64,000 bases of DNA from Neobacillus notoginsengisoli (GCF_003515685.1 NZ_QWEG01000004.1:62001-126000); one strand, 5' to 3'. Shown: positions 41,676 to 51,300, counted from the stretch's first letter. Numbers and translations are program-made. Notes: generated by a model from the letters alone, not told the origin.

Positions 41676-43418
41676 GTGTCCAAGATATTTTCATTTTTAA
41701 AACCATACCGGCTGCATATGGCCGTTGCGTTGATCCTCATGCTCGTTGAGCTCGTTGTCGAACTTTGGCAGCCGCTTCTTATGGCAAAGATCATAGATGA
41801 AGGGGTTTTGAAAAAGGACCTCAATCTTGTGATTTACTGGGGAGGCGTTATGCTTGGAGTTTCTGCCCTGGCATTCGCTGCGGGGATTATCAATTCATTC
41901 TATGCAGGACATGCAAGCCAAAGCTTTGGCTTTGATATCCGCAAGGCACTTTTTGAAAAGGTCCAATCCTTTTCTTTTTCAAATTTCGACCGTTTTTCAA
42001 CGTCTTCGCTTGTCACGAGGATGACAAATGATGTGACCATGATTCAAAACACTGTGTTTATGAGCTTGAGAATCATGCTTCGGGCGCCGCTGTTGATTGT
42101 CGGGGGCCTTATCATGGCCATCCTTGTCGATGTGAAGCTGGGCCTTATTTTGGCCGGCGTTACGCCACTCCTTGTCCTTTTTCTCGCCTGGGTCAGAACG
42201 AGGGCAAGGGGGCTGTTCCTTTCCATGCAAAAAAATCTCGATCGGGTGAACTCGGTCCTCCGGGAAAATCTAATCGCCATGAGGCTGATTAAAGCCTTTT
42301 TGCGCGGAAAGCACGAAATAGGGCGGTTTACTGATTCGAATGAACGCCTCAAGAAGAAAACCGTTTCCGCTTTTAGGTTAATCGAGTATACGACGCCAGT
42401 CCTGATGCTCGCCATGAACGCTGGAATTCTCGCTGTGCTCTGGTTTGGTAATATTGAGGTCGCAAATGGGGATATCAAGGTTGGTGAAGTGGTGGCGATT
42501 ATTAACTATGGCACCCGAATTACGTCGGCTCTGTCGATTGTCTCTATGATTATCATGATTTTCTCACGTGCGCGTGCTTCGAGCCAGAGGATCGCCGAAG
42601 TGTTTGATACGGATATAGATTTGCTGGATGCACCCGCGGCATTGAAAGAGGAAACCGTTCCTTTTGGCAAAATTGAATTTAGAAATGTATTTTTTCAGTA
42701 TCCAGGAACCAAAAGACCGATACTGGAAAATGTCTCGTTTACGGTCAAGCCGGGTGAAACGCTGGCCATTCTTGGCGCAACAGGTTCGGGAAAGACGACC
42801 CTGTTCCAGCTCATTCCTAGGCTCTATGATGTCACACGGGGGGAAATCCTGCTTGATGGGACAAATATCCGTGACATGAAACTCGATAAACTCAGAAGGC
42901 AAATCGGCTATGTCCCTCAGGATGTCTTGCTATTTACTGGGACAGTGGCCGAAAATATCTCCTGGGGGAAGGAGGATGCTTCCAAAAAGGAAATCATTGA
43001 GGCAGCCAAGAATGCTCAAATCCACGACTCAATCGAAAAGTTTCCTAAAGGCTATGAATCGAAAATCGGTCAGAAGGGTGTCAACTTATCTGGCGGACAG
43101 AAACAGCGGATTTCGATTGCGAGGGCACTTGTCCGAAAACCAAAAATCCTTCTGCTGGATGACAGCACAAGTGCGCTCGATATGAAAACGGAAACAAACC
43201 TCTTGAAGGATTTGTATCAATACAATTGCACAACCTTAATTATCACCCAAAAAATCACGACAGCGATAAGTGCGGATTCAATCCTTCTTTTGGAAGAAGG
43301 GAAAATCAAGGCTGCCGGAAGCCATTCCGCCCTTCTCCGCACAGAGCCGCTTTATAGAAGAATATACGAAACACAGCTGGAAGAAGGGAACCAAAGCTAT
43401 GCTGAAGGGTTTAACTAG
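41676..43418 (+). CDS. Heterodimeric ABC exporter subunit, YfiB-like
   Basis: 580 residues: an ABC_membrane domain of six TM helices (~1-310) and a nucleotide-binding domain (~330-570). Walker A is GATGSGKTT and the signature is LSGGQKQR. Walker B ends LLLDDSTSALD, with Asp in place of the catalytic Glu, and the H-loop histidine is Gln (LIITQKI). This is the degenerate-site subunit of a heterodimer. GTG 41676 was chosen because AGGTGG ends 5 bp upstream. It overlaps the partner gene by 20 bp. The pair resembles B. subtilis YfiB/YfiC and probably expels drugs or lipophilic compounds. Confidence 0.85.
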   Translation: MSKIFSFLKPYRLHMAVALILMLVELVVELWQPLLMAKIIDEGVLKKDLNLVIYWGGVMLGVSALAFAAGIINSFYAGHASQSFGFDIRKALFEKVQSFSFSNFDRFSTSSLVTRMTNDVTMIQNTVFMSLRIMLRAPLLIVGGLIMAILVDVKLGLILAGVTPLLVLFLAWVRTRARGLFLSMQKNLDRVNSVLRENLIAMRLIKAFLRGKHEIGRFTDSNERLKKKTVSAFRLIEYTTPVLMLAMNAGILAVLWFGNIEVANGDIKVGEVVAIINYGTRITSALSIVSMIIMIFSRARASSQRIAEVFDTDIDLLDAPAALKEETVPFGKIEFRNVFFQYPGTKRPILENVSFTVKPGETLAILGATGSGKTTLFQLIPRLYDVTRGEILLDGTNIRDMKLDKLRRQIGYVPQDVLLFTGTVAENISWGKEDASKKEIIEAAKNAQIHDSIEKFPKGYESKIGQKGVNLSGGQKQRISIARALVRKPKILLLDDSTSALDMKTETNLLKDLYQYNCTTLIITQKITTAISADSILLLEEGKIKAAGSHSALLRTEPLYRRIYETQLEEGNQSYAEGFN

Positions 43419-45213
43419 GCCATTTGTGTATACAAGACCAGCGCTGCAGGCAAAAGGAAAGGCAATGGCAAAGAAGAAGGAGAAAGCGAAAAATTGGGCT
43501 GCTACAATCAAAAAGCTTTGGGAGTATCTTTCGGTTAAAAAGGGCGGAATCACACTGGTCCTGTTCCTTGTTGTGCTGAGCACCGCTCTCTCTTTGCTAG
43601 GCCCTGTGCTGATTGGGAAAACCGTCGACAACTATATTGTTGCGAAAAAGACCGACGGCTTGCCGCTCTTGCTCGCGGGAATTCTTGGGGTTTATATCCT
43701 TTACTCCGTTTCCAACTTCCTCCAGGGCTATATCATGATTGGGATTGCGCAGACGACGGTGGCAAGGCTTAGGGCGGATTTGTTCAGCCACCTTCATCGG
43801 CTGCCGATTTCCTTTTTTGACAAAAGGCAATCGGGGGAATTGATGAGCCGTGTTACAAATGATATTGAAAACGTCAGTACGACACTGAACAGCTCGGTCA
43901 TCCAGATTTTTTCGAGTTTACTTATGCTCGTCGGGACCATTTCCGTGATGGTCTGGCTGAGTCCTCTGCTGACGGCGATCTCGCTCATTATCGTCCCTCT
44001 CATGTTCCTTGGCATGAAATGGATCACGAACCGGACTGGTGTCTTGTTTAAGGAACAGCAGCGCAATCTTGGCGAGCTGAACGGCTTTATCGAAGAAACA
44101 ATCTCCGGACAGCGGATTGTTAAGACATTCTCCCAGGAGCAAAAGGTAATCGATGAATTCATGCACAAAAATAGCCGGCTTCGGGAGTCAGGCTTTTGGG
44201 CGCAGACTTTTTCCGGCTTTATCCCGAAGCTAATGAACGTCCTTAACAATGTCAGTTTTACGATCATTGCCGCGATTGGCGGTATTTTTGCTCTCAAAGG
44301 AATGATTACCATAGGGGTCATCATTGTCTTTGCTGAGTATTCTCGCCAGTTTACACGACCGCTGAATGATCTCGCCAACCAGTTTAACACCTTGTTGTCG
44401 GCTGTTGCGGGAGCGGAGCGTGTTTTTGAAATTCTGGATGAAGATGCTGAGTCCATCGATGAATCTGCCGCTATTGAACTGGAAGAAGTCCAAGGCGAGG
44501 TTGAATTCAGGAACGTGTCGTTTTCCTATGAAAAGGAAGGGAGCACAATCAGGAATGTCTCTTTCACCGCCGATCCGGGGCAGATGGTCGCGCTCGTCGG
44601 TCCGACCGGGGCGGGGAAATCAACAATAATCAATCTGCTATCACGCTTCTATGACCCTGATAGCGGGATGATTCTGATTGATGGGTATGATACATCCACT
44701 GTCAAAAGAAAAAGCTTGCGGAGCCATATGGGGTTTGTTCTTCAGGACTCTTTCCTGTTCGAGGGACCGATTTTGGAAAATATCCGCTATGGCAGGCTTG
44801 ACGCGTCAGATGAAGAAGTAATCGAAGCTGCCAAGGCGGCAAATGCCCATTCCTTTATCGAGAAGATGCCTGATGGATATAGGACAGTCCTGAAACAGGA
44901 CGGAAGCGGCATTTCCCAGGGGCAAAAACAGCTTCTTTCCATTGCCAGGGCCATTCTTGCCAACCCGGCGATCCTGATTCTCGATGAGGCGACAAGCTCG
45001 ATTGATACAATTACGGAATTAAAAATCCAGGAAGCGCTTAGCAGGCTGATGGAAGGGAGAACAAGCTTTGTAATCGCCCACCGCCTGAATACAATCCGCA
45101 ATGCTGAAAAAATTCTGGTGCTAAAAGACGGAGAAATTACTGAACAAGGAAGCCATGATTTTCTCCTCCGCAAAAAAGGATTTTATTATGAGTTGAATAA
45201 TAATAAAAGGTGA
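43399..45213 (+). CDS. Heterodimeric ABC exporter subunit, YfiC-like
   Basis: 604 residues, six TM helices (~55-330) and an NBD (~360-600). Walker A is GPTGAGKST, Walker B LILDEATSSID with the catalytic Glu, and the H-loop is VIAHRL. The signature is degenerate: ISQGQKQLL instead of LSGGQ. Together with the YfiB-like subunit this leaves one complete and one degenerate ATP site. The ATG at 43399 overlaps the previous gene by 20 bp. ATG 43465, with AAGGAAA upstream, is an alternative that removes 22 basic residues. Confidence 0.85.
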   Translation: MLKGLTRPFVYTRPALQAKGKAMAKKKEKAKNWAATIKKLWEYLSVKKGGITLVLFLVVLSTALSLLGPVLIGKTVDNYIVAKKTDGLPLLLAGILGVYILYSVSNFLQGYIMIGIAQTTVARLRADLFSHLHRLPISFFDKRQSGELMSRVTNDIENVSTTLNSSVIQIFSSLLMLVGTISVMVWLSPLLTAISLIIVPLMFLGMKWITNRTGVLFKEQQRNLGELNGFIEETISGQRIVKTFSQEQKVIDEFMHKNSRLRESGFWAQTFSGFIPKLMNVLNNVSFTIIAAIGGIFALKGMITIGVIIVFAEYSRQFTRPLNDLANQFNTLLSAVAGAERVFEILDEDAESIDESAAIELEEVQGEVEFRNVSFSYEKEGSTIRNVSFTADPGQMVALVGPTGAGKSTIINLLSRFYDPDSGMILIDGYDTSTVKRKSLRSHMGFVLQDSFLFEGPILENIRYGRLDASDEEVIEAAKAANAHSFIEKMPDGYRTVLKQDGSGISQGQKQLLSIARAILANPAILILDEATSSIDTITELKIQEALSRLMEGRTSFVIAHRLNTIRNAEKILVLKDGEITEQGSHDFLLRKKGFYYELNNNKR

Positions 45214-45243
45214 ACTGCCGGTTTCTTGGACCGGCAGTTTTTT
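45213..45243 (+). terminator. Terminator after the ABC exporter operon
   Basis: AACTGCCGGT and ACCGGCAGTT pair over 10 bp with a seven-base loop, then TTTTTC. Confidence 0.85.
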
Positions 45244-45438
45244 CTGTTTATAGGCCAATAGTATATAAAACTATGTGAATTAATACTCATATATAGGGCG
45301 AAAGTTAGAAGAAATCTGTATCTTTATACGTATTTCAGAAAAATATTTTAAATAGTGTGACAAAAATGGTTGTTTAAGGGAAGTTATTATTTTATAATTC
45401 AAAATGTAGTGAAAATTAAAAACACAAGGGGGATGTGT

Positions 45439-46899
45439 GTGGAAAAATTTGTTGATTTACTAAATGGGTGGCTATGGAGTACACCGATGATCGTATTTTG
45501 CCTTGGGGTGGGGCTATACTTTTCATTGCGTACTCGCTTTCTTCAGGTTAGGCACATCAAGGATATGGTTATGCTCATGTTCCAAGGAAAGAGCTCCGAT
45601 GCCGGCGTTTCTTCCTTCCAGGCTTTGTCACTTGCTCTTTCAGGACGAGTAGGTACCGGAAACATTGCAGGTACCGCTACAGCTATTTTTTACGGAGGCC
45701 CAGGGGCTGTGTTCTGGATGTGGGCGATTGCCTTTATCGGGGCGGGAACCGCATTCGTCGAATCGACACTTGCCCAGATTTACAAAGTAAAACAGGATGG
45801 AGAATACCGTGGCGGCCCGGCTTATTATATTGAAAAGGGCATGGGTGTAAAATGGTATGGAATTTTATTTGCTATTTCAGCATTGATCGCAATGAGCTTC
45901 CTCATGCCGGGAATCCAGGCCAATTCGATTGCGGTAGGAATTGAAAACGCCTTCAATGTGAGCCGGGCGGTAACTGGACTGGTCATTGTCGCCATTCTGG
46001 CAGCAATTATTTTCGGAGGCGTTAAGCGGATTTCGACCGTCGCTTCCTACGTTGTTCCGTTTATGGCTTTAGGCTATATCCTTGTTTCTCTTTATATCGT
46101 AGCAGTGAACTTTTCTGAGGTGCCTGCTGTATTCTCATTGATTTTCAGAAGCGCATTCGGTGCGGATGCAGCATTTGGCGCATTGCTCGGCCTTGCAATC
46201 CAGTGGGGCGTCAAGCGCGGGATTTATTCAAACGAAGCCGGCCAGGGAACTGGTGCGCACGCGGCTGGGGCAGCTGAAGTCTCCCATCCGGCAAAACAGG
46301 GGCTTGTCCAGGCATTCTCTGTTTATATCGATACGTTGTTCGTCTGTTCGGCAACCGCATTCATGATTCTTTTTACAGGCATGTACAACACAGTCGCACC
46401 GGGTGAGAAGAGCTTCATTACCCATAATCTTCCGGATGTTGAGGCAGGTCCAGGCTTTACCCAGGCTGCTGTTGATACGGCACTTCCTGGTTTCGGTGCA
46501 GGATTTGTTGCGATTGCGCTTTTCTTCTTCGCGTTTACAACGATCATGGCCTACTACTATATCGCTGAGACAAATATTGCCTACCTGACAAGGAATGTAA
46601 GCAGTAAATGGCCGATGTTCATTCTGAAGCTTGTCTTAATCGGTTCTACATTCTACGGGGCAATCAGGACGGCCAATTTAGCCTGGGCGCTCGGTGATGT
46701 CGGGCTTGGCATCATGGTCTGGCTCAACCTGATAGCAGTTGTGATTTTGGCAAAACCTGCCTTGGTCGCTTTGAAAGATTATGAGGCGCAGAAAAAGCTG
46801 GGGCTCGACCCTGTATTCAATTCCAAAAAGCTTGGCATTAAAAATGCCGAGTATTGGGAAGAAGAATACAAGATCCCAGAAGAAGAAAAAGTATCTTAA
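45439..46899 (+). CDS. Alanine/glycine:cation symporter (AlsT type)
   Basis: 486 residues of the AGCS family, with ten or eleven TM helices importing Ala, Gly or Gln with Na+ or H+. Hallmarks are LSGRVGTGNIAGTATAIFYGGPGAVFWMW near the N-terminus and NEAGQGTGAHAAGAAEVSHPAKQGLVQ. Length fits. The GTG at 45439 was chosen because AAGGGGG ends 6 bp upstream; an ATG two codons earlier overlaps the ribosome site. The 225 bp upstream is AT-rich, with no motif I can name. Monocistronic with its own terminator. Confidence 0.9.
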   Translation: MEKFVDLLNGWLWSTPMIVFCLGVGLYFSLRTRFLQVRHIKDMVMLMFQGKSSDAGVSSFQALSLALSGRVGTGNIAGTATAIFYGGPGAVFWMWAIAFIGAGTAFVESTLAQIYKVKQDGEYRGGPAYYIEKGMGVKWYGILFAISALIAMSFLMPGIQANSIAVGIENAFNVSRAVTGLVIVAILAAIIFGGVKRISTVASYVVPFMALGYILVSLYIVAVNFSEVPAVFSLIFRSAFGADAAFGALLGLAIQWGVKRGIYSNEAGQGTGAHAAGAAEVSHPAKQGLVQAFSVYIDTLFVCSATAFMILFTGMYNTVAPGEKSFITHNLPDVEAGPGFTQAAVDTALPGFGAGFVAIALFFFAFTTIMAYYYIAETNIAYLTRNVSSKWPMFILKLVLIGSTFYGAIRTANLAWALGDVGLGIMVWLNLIAVVILAKPALVALKDYEAQKKLGLDPVFNSKKLGIKNAEYWEEEYKIPEEEKVS

Positions 46900-46912
46900 T
46901 AGAAAAGACAGG

Positions 46913-46939
46913 ACGGAACGCATCGGCGTTCCGTTTTTT
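46913..46939 (+). terminator. Terminator after the AlsT-type gene
   Basis: ACGGAACGC-atcg-GCGTTCCGT followed by five further T. Confidence 0.9.
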
Positions 46940-47070
46940 GCTGTGTTTTTGTCGTAATTTAGGGGATTTCCATAGTAATTGTCGTACGAAAAAAGGCTGT
47001 AAAGGGAGGGAATAGAGGGAGTTTTGTCGTAAACTAGACATACAAAGAAGTCAAAGTAGAAATTGGGTGT

Positions 47071-48375
47071 ATGACAATGATTGAGGAAAAACTTCTTCTT
47101 CAAGTGTTAATAATATTGGCTCCAGTTCTCCTCTACAGCCTTTTGCCCGAAAACAAACGGTGGCAAGAGAACGGCCTGATTTTCGGACTCCTGCTGAGCG
47201 GGGCGGCATTTTTAAGTATAGTGTTTTCCTATCAGTTTGAAGGTTTTTACTGGGATTTGAGGTATGTTCCATTTGTGCTGGCAATCCTTTATGGCGGGCC
47301 AGGGGCAGGCTTGATAGTTTTTCTGGTTATCCTGGCAACACGTACGATTATGGGCGGGGAGGCAGTCGTTTACAGTTATTTTACAAGTCTTGCGACTGTG
47401 GCCTTTACCTTGTTATGGTATGGTAAGTTCTGGACTTATTCATCTTCAAAAAGGATTAGGCTTGCAATTCTGGTTAGCGGCTGGTCGATCTTTTTTTCTT
47501 TTATGATGTTTGTCGTATTCCGTTCTATGGCTGATAAGCCGCTGGACAGGGATTTGTTCCTATCACCAGGCATATGGATGTTCGGCGTAATCAGTATCAT
47601 TGGCATTGGTTTTGCTGCCAGGCTTATTGAGGAAATACTAGAGCGGGATAAGATGCGGAATGATATCATCCGTGCGGAGAAACTGAATACAATGGGCGAG
47701 CTTGCTGCTTCCTTTGCTCATGAAGTGCGGAATCCGCTGACCGTCGTTAAAGGGTTCATGCAGCTGATGCACCAACAGGAAACAGGTAAAAACCATGAAT
47801 ATTTGACTCTCGCCTTAAGTGAGGTGGGCCGTGCGGAAATGATTTTGAGCGACTATCTTAATTTCGCAAAACCGCAATTCAACAAAATAGAGGAATGCAG
47901 CTTTCACGAGGTGCTAACGGAAATAGTGGCCCTATTGGGACCGCTCGCCGCAAAGGGAGGGGTCTCGCTAAAAACCCAGATGGAAAAAGAAAAAATGTGC
48001 ATTTCCACCGACAGAAACCAGCTTAAACAAGCCCTTGTCAATCTCGTCAAAAACGCCATAGAGGCCACAGATGAAGGCGGCGTTGTCACGATTTCACTTC
48101 GCCATCACGATATCCATGCTGTTATTGAAATCCAGGATAATGGCCGGGGTATGTCAGAAGAACAGTTATCCCGGATTGGCACCCTTTTCTATACGACGAA
48201 AGAGAAGGGGACCGGTCTTGGCACCTGCGTCTCCCTCCGCATCCTGAATGAAATGAAAGGCAGCATTCATTATAGCAGTGAGGCGGGTAAAGGAACGATC
48301 GTAACCGTCCAGCTCCCTCAGTTCAAAACAAGCTGCTGCAAACAGACACAAGCAATCCTCAATATTGCAAAATAA
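47071..48375 (+). CDS. KinB-like sensor histidine kinase (5TMR-LYT sensor)
   Basis: 434 residues. The N-terminal ~185 hold about six TM helices with the 5TMR-LYT motif WDLRYVPFVLAILYGGPGAGLIV. The HisKA box is SFAHEVRNPLTVVKGFMQLM, and the HATPase has NLVKNAIEAT, DNGRGM and GTGLG. The overall size and layout match sporulation kinase B. No response regulator is adjacent, so phosphotransfer to Spo0F is the likely route. The ribosome site is weak and ATG 47077 is also possible. The C-terminus carries an odd KTSCCKQTQAILNIAK tail. Confidence 0.87.
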   Translation: MTMIEEKLLLQVLIILAPVLLYSLLPENKRWQENGLIFGLLLSGAAFLSIVFSYQFEGFYWDLRYVPFVLAILYGGPGAGLIVFLVILATRTIMGGEAVVYSYFTSLATVAFTLLWYGKFWTYSSSKRIRLAILVSGWSIFFSFMMFVVFRSMADKPLDRDLFLSPGIWMFGVISIIGIGFAARLIEEILERDKMRNDIIRAEKLNTMGELAASFAHEVRNPLTVVKGFMQLMHQQETGKNHEYLTLALSEVGRAEMILSDYLNFAKPQFNKIEECSFHEVLTEIVALLGPLAAKGGVSLKTQMEKEKMCISTDRNQLKQALVNLVKNAIEATDEGGVVTISLRHHDIHAVIEIQDNGRGMSEEQLSRIGTLFYTTKEKGTGLGTCVSLRILNEMKGSIHYSSEAGKGTIVTVQLPQFKTSCCKQTQAILNIAK

Positions 48376-48387
48376 GAAACAAGCGAG

Positions 48388-48419
48388 AAGGCTTCCATGA
48401 CAGGTGGAAGCCTTTTAAT
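48388..48419 (+). terminator. Terminator after the KinB-like gene
   Basis: AAGGCTTCCA and TGGAAGCCTT form a 10-bp stem with a seven-base loop, then TTAATTTTT. Confidence 0.88.
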
Positions 48420-48608
48420 TTTTAGAATCTCTTCCAGTCGCTTTTTTAGCCGGTTTTTACGTAACAAGATCAATTATTCATCGTCTAATATGTGAAAAGA
48501 GGAAAATTATGTCGAATTTTGTGGGAAATTCATAAATAATGGGCAATATGGATGGAAAAGGTGGTAAAATAGGGGGGATTAAAAGGAACCGTAAGGAGAA
48601 TAGGACCT

Positions 48609-49847
48609 ATGAATGGTGTTCTACAAAATAAAAAAATGGAACAAGAAGAGCTCAAAGCATTAAAGTTTTGTATTTGGCTTTTTTATATCTCTTTTATTGG
48701 TGTAGATTTGTTGTTTTATGTATTTTTTCCAAATCTTCTTGGCATATATGGTAGTGGTGCGCCATTTAGAGGGATAGGATTTTGGTACTATATTATCGGA
48801 CTAACCTTACTGCCAATTAGTATATTTATGTATAAGAGAAAAAAGATATATTTTATAAAATACTTTTACTTTATAGGATTTAATGTACTTGATCTAATCA
48901 ATAATATTTTGATTTATAAAGATAAAAATATAATTTTTCAATCAGGAAATTTTTCTGAGGTGGTATTTTTTCTCTTTACACCGATTTTTATTAGCAAAAG
49001 ATATTTCTGGACCGTTACAATTGGAATTCTAATTAAATATTTAGTGACAGGGATAGTCCTCCACACAAATGAAACCATCGCTCCAATGACTTTGTTAACA
49101 GTAATTTCAGCTATCACATATATTCTTTTAATTCGATTTAAGTCTTATTTGAATTCTCTATCAGTAGTTTACGAAGAGATGAACCAAAAAGAAAAATTAA
49201 TTGGCATTGGGCAAATGGCAACGGGGATTGCTCATGAGATTCGTAATCCTTTAACTTCTCTAAAAGGATTCGTCCAGCTTCAGCAGGAGTTAAAACATGA
49301 GGAAAAAGACTTTTTCCCGATTATGAAGCAGGAAATCGACCGGATTAATTCAATTGTTGACGACCTGATGATTTTGGGGAAACCCAGTGTTGTATCTTCC
49401 TTTGATAAGGTAAATATAAAGGATATAGTCGACTACGGCTTGTCCATTGCTGAACAGTTTGCAAGAGGAACAGAAATAAAATTTATTAAAGAATATGACA
49501 ATAGAAATCCTGAATATATACGGGGGGATGAAAAACAGCTTAAACAGGTTGTAATCAACTTAGTTAAGAACTCTATAGAGTCAATGCCCGATAAAGGAAC
49601 AGTCAAGGTTTCTATTAAAATAGAAGGCCAAGACAAGGTAGTATTATCTATCGCTGATGAAGGAAACGGCATATCTGAAGACAATCTCCAAAAGCTATTT
49701 GAACCATTTTTTACAACAAAAAAAGACGGTACTGGATTAGGGCTAATGGTTTCAAATCAAATTATTAAGGAACATAAAGGGCTAATTCAAGTCGATAGCA
49801 AATTAGGAAAAGGGACAAAAGTAGATATAATCTTCCCTAAAATATAA
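48609..49847 (+). CDS. Membrane sensor histidine kinase of the peptide locus
   Basis: 412 residues. Residues ~15-185 hold six TM helices that align with those of the HD-GYP protein encoded next (shared spots: LLPISIFMYKRKK / LIPISIYLSKKSK, FFLFTPIFIS / FLLMTPIFVN, IKYLVTGIVL / IKYLVAGIII). The HisKA box IAHEIRNPLTSLKGFVQL contains His209. The HATPase has NLVKNSIESM, ADEGNGIS and GTGLGLMV. It is an orphan kinase of the Spo0F-feeding type. The DNA is clearly more AT-rich than genes on either side up to 48.4 kb and after 53 kb, which suggests transfer. Sensing of the nearby peptide is inferred. Confidence 0.85.
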   Translation: MNGVLQNKKMEQEELKALKFCIWLFYISFIGVDLLFYVFFPNLLGIYGSGAPFRGIGFWYYIIGLTLLPISIFMYKRKKIYFIKYFYFIGFNVLDLINNILIYKDKNIIFQSGNFSEVVFFLFTPIFISKRYFWTVTIGILIKYLVTGIVLHTNETIAPMTLLTVISAITYILLIRFKSYLNSLSVVYEEMNQKEKLIGIGQMATGIAHEIRNPLTSLKGFVQLQQELKHEEKDFFPIMKQEIDRINSIVDDLMILGKPSVVSSFDKVNIKDIVDYGLSIAEQFARGTEIKFIKEYDNRNPEYIRGDEKQLKQVVINLVKNSIESMPDKGTVKVSIKIEGQDKVVLSIADEGNGISEDNLQKLFEPFFTTKKDGTGLGLMVSNQIIKEHKGLIQVDSKLGKGTKVDIIFPKI

Positions 49848-50013
49848 AAAAGTCTAGTTTTCGAGCAATTTTTCTACGATTATACACAATTATCTCATTG
49901 TCCCTATGTATTGCTAAAGTAAATTGTTTTATAATGAACTGTAGAATTGACTTCTGGCAAAGGAACCAATTTTTGCATGTTTCTTGCCAGTGTCTAGTCA
50001 GCGAGGTATATAA

Positions 50014-51204
50014 ATGCAAAAACCAATTTATCAAAGCTTAATGAATGAGGAACAAAGGACCTTAAAATGGTTTATTATCCTTTTTTACGTAATTTCTATA
50101 TCGTTTGATTTCTTTTATGGTTACATTATGCCGACATATATGGCTGGCTATAAAGAAGATAATTCTCCACCTGATTTATTAGGTTCTTGGATGTATGTTT
50201 TCATGTTTTTACTAATCCCTATTTCAATTTATTTAAGCAAAAAAAGTAAATTGTACACTATTAAATATATTTACTTTATATCATACACTTTATTTTCACT
50301 GATAAGGGATATTACTGCTTTCCTTGGTCACGAAGAGAATTATAGAAGTGGCAATCCAGTAGAGATTTTTTTCTTACTAATGACTCCAATTTTTGTTAAT
50401 TCTCGTTTTTTTTTAGTAGTGCTTTTAGGACTTATAATTAAATATCTAGTTGCAGGAATAATAATAAAAACTACAAACGTAATTCTTGCAATAGTGATGA
50501 TTGCAGCCCTTTCAATTTTTGCCTATATATTATTAAATCGTTTTCAATCCTACGTAAATGCAGTGAAGACCTCATATGATCAGCAACTAATTGGTATAGT
50601 TAAAGGGGTTATTTCAACTCTTGAACTCAAAGACCCATATACAAGAGGCCATAGCGAACGGGTGGCGGCCTATGCTTTAATATTGGCTAAGGAGATTGGA
50701 AAATTTAATAAAGAAGAATTAAAAATGTTTAATTATGCATGTCTTCTTCATGATATTGGCAAAGTTCATATCCCAGATAACATTTTAATGAAGCCAACCT
50801 CTCTTACAAAAGAAGAATATGAAATTATTAAGTCACATACAGAAGTTGGAGAACGGGCGGTAGAAAATGTTGATGGATTACAGGGGAGTATATCTGTTAT
50901 CCGCTCCCACCATGAACGATGGGATGGTAAAGGTTATCCCGATCAACTTCAAGGAAAAGATATCCCGTATTTGGCCAGGATTACTGCTGTTGCAGATGCA
51001 TTTGATGCAATGACCAGTTCGCGTTCTTATAGGGATGCACTACCACCTGAAGAGGCTTATAAAAGAATAATTGAAGGCAAAGGGACCCAGTTTGATCCTG
51101 ATTTAGTGGAAGTCTTTAAAGAAGTTTATCCTTCATGGGAAAAGGTTCATAAAGAGTGGGATAACAATCCAGTTAACAAGTTTTCAAACATTCATATAGT
51201 TTAA
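50014..51204 (+). CDS. Membrane HD-GYP phosphodiesterase sharing the kinase sensor domain
   Basis: 396 residues. The N-terminal ~185 are the same six-TM sensor as the preceding kinase. The C-terminal HD-GYP domain has LLHDIGKVHIPDNIL (His246-Asp247), RSHHERWDGKGYPDQL (Gly307-Tyr308-Pro309) and AVADAFDAMTSSRSYR. Such domains hydrolyse cyclic di-GMP. All visible motif residues are intact, so activity is likely. The ATG follows GAGGTATATAA. A TATAAT at 49930-49935 suggests its own promoter. It ends 18 bp before the small peptide gene. Confidence 0.88.
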   Translation: MQKPIYQSLMNEEQRTLKWFIILFYVISISFDFFYGYIMPTYMAGYKEDNSPPDLLGSWMYVFMFLLIPISIYLSKKSKLYTIKYIYFISYTLFSLIRDITAFLGHEENYRSGNPVEIFFLLMTPIFVNSRFFLVVLLGLIIKYLVAGIIIKTTNVILAIVMIAALSIFAYILLNRFQSYVNAVKTSYDQQLIGIVKGVISTLELKDPYTRGHSERVAAYALILAKEIGKFNKEELKMFNYACLLHDIGKVHIPDNILMKPTSLTKEEYEIIKSHTEVGERAVENVDGLQGSISVIRSHHERWDGKGYPDQLQGKDIPYLARITAVADAFDAMTSSRSYRDALPPEEAYKRIIEGKGTQFDPDLVEVFKEVYPSWEKVHKEWDNNPVNKFSNIHIV

Positions 51205-51222
51205 TGAAAAGGAGGTGAAAAT

Positions 51223-51291
51223 ATGAAAATCCGTAAGCTTAACAAAGTGAAAGCTACTGCTTTTCCTTGCTGGTGGTGCTGGTTTGCTTAA
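51223..51291 (+). CDS. 22-residue Cys/Trp-rich peptide precursor (candidate signal or RiPP)
   Basis: ATG at 51223 follows AAAAGGAGGTGAAAAT, an almost perfect anti-16S match and one of the best ribosome sites in the window. The product begins MKIRKLNKVKATA, a basic leader-like part, and ends FPCWWCWFA, with two Cys and three Trp in nine residues. It is followed 9 bp later by a strong terminator and then a PqqD/M50-type maturation protein, and preceded by two membrane sensors. This layout is typical of peptide pheromone or RiPP loci. No known family was recognised. That it is translated is inferred from the ribosome site and context. Confidence 0.7.
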   Translation: MKIRKLNKVKATAFPCWWCWFA

Positions 51292-51300
51292 TAAGTGAGT

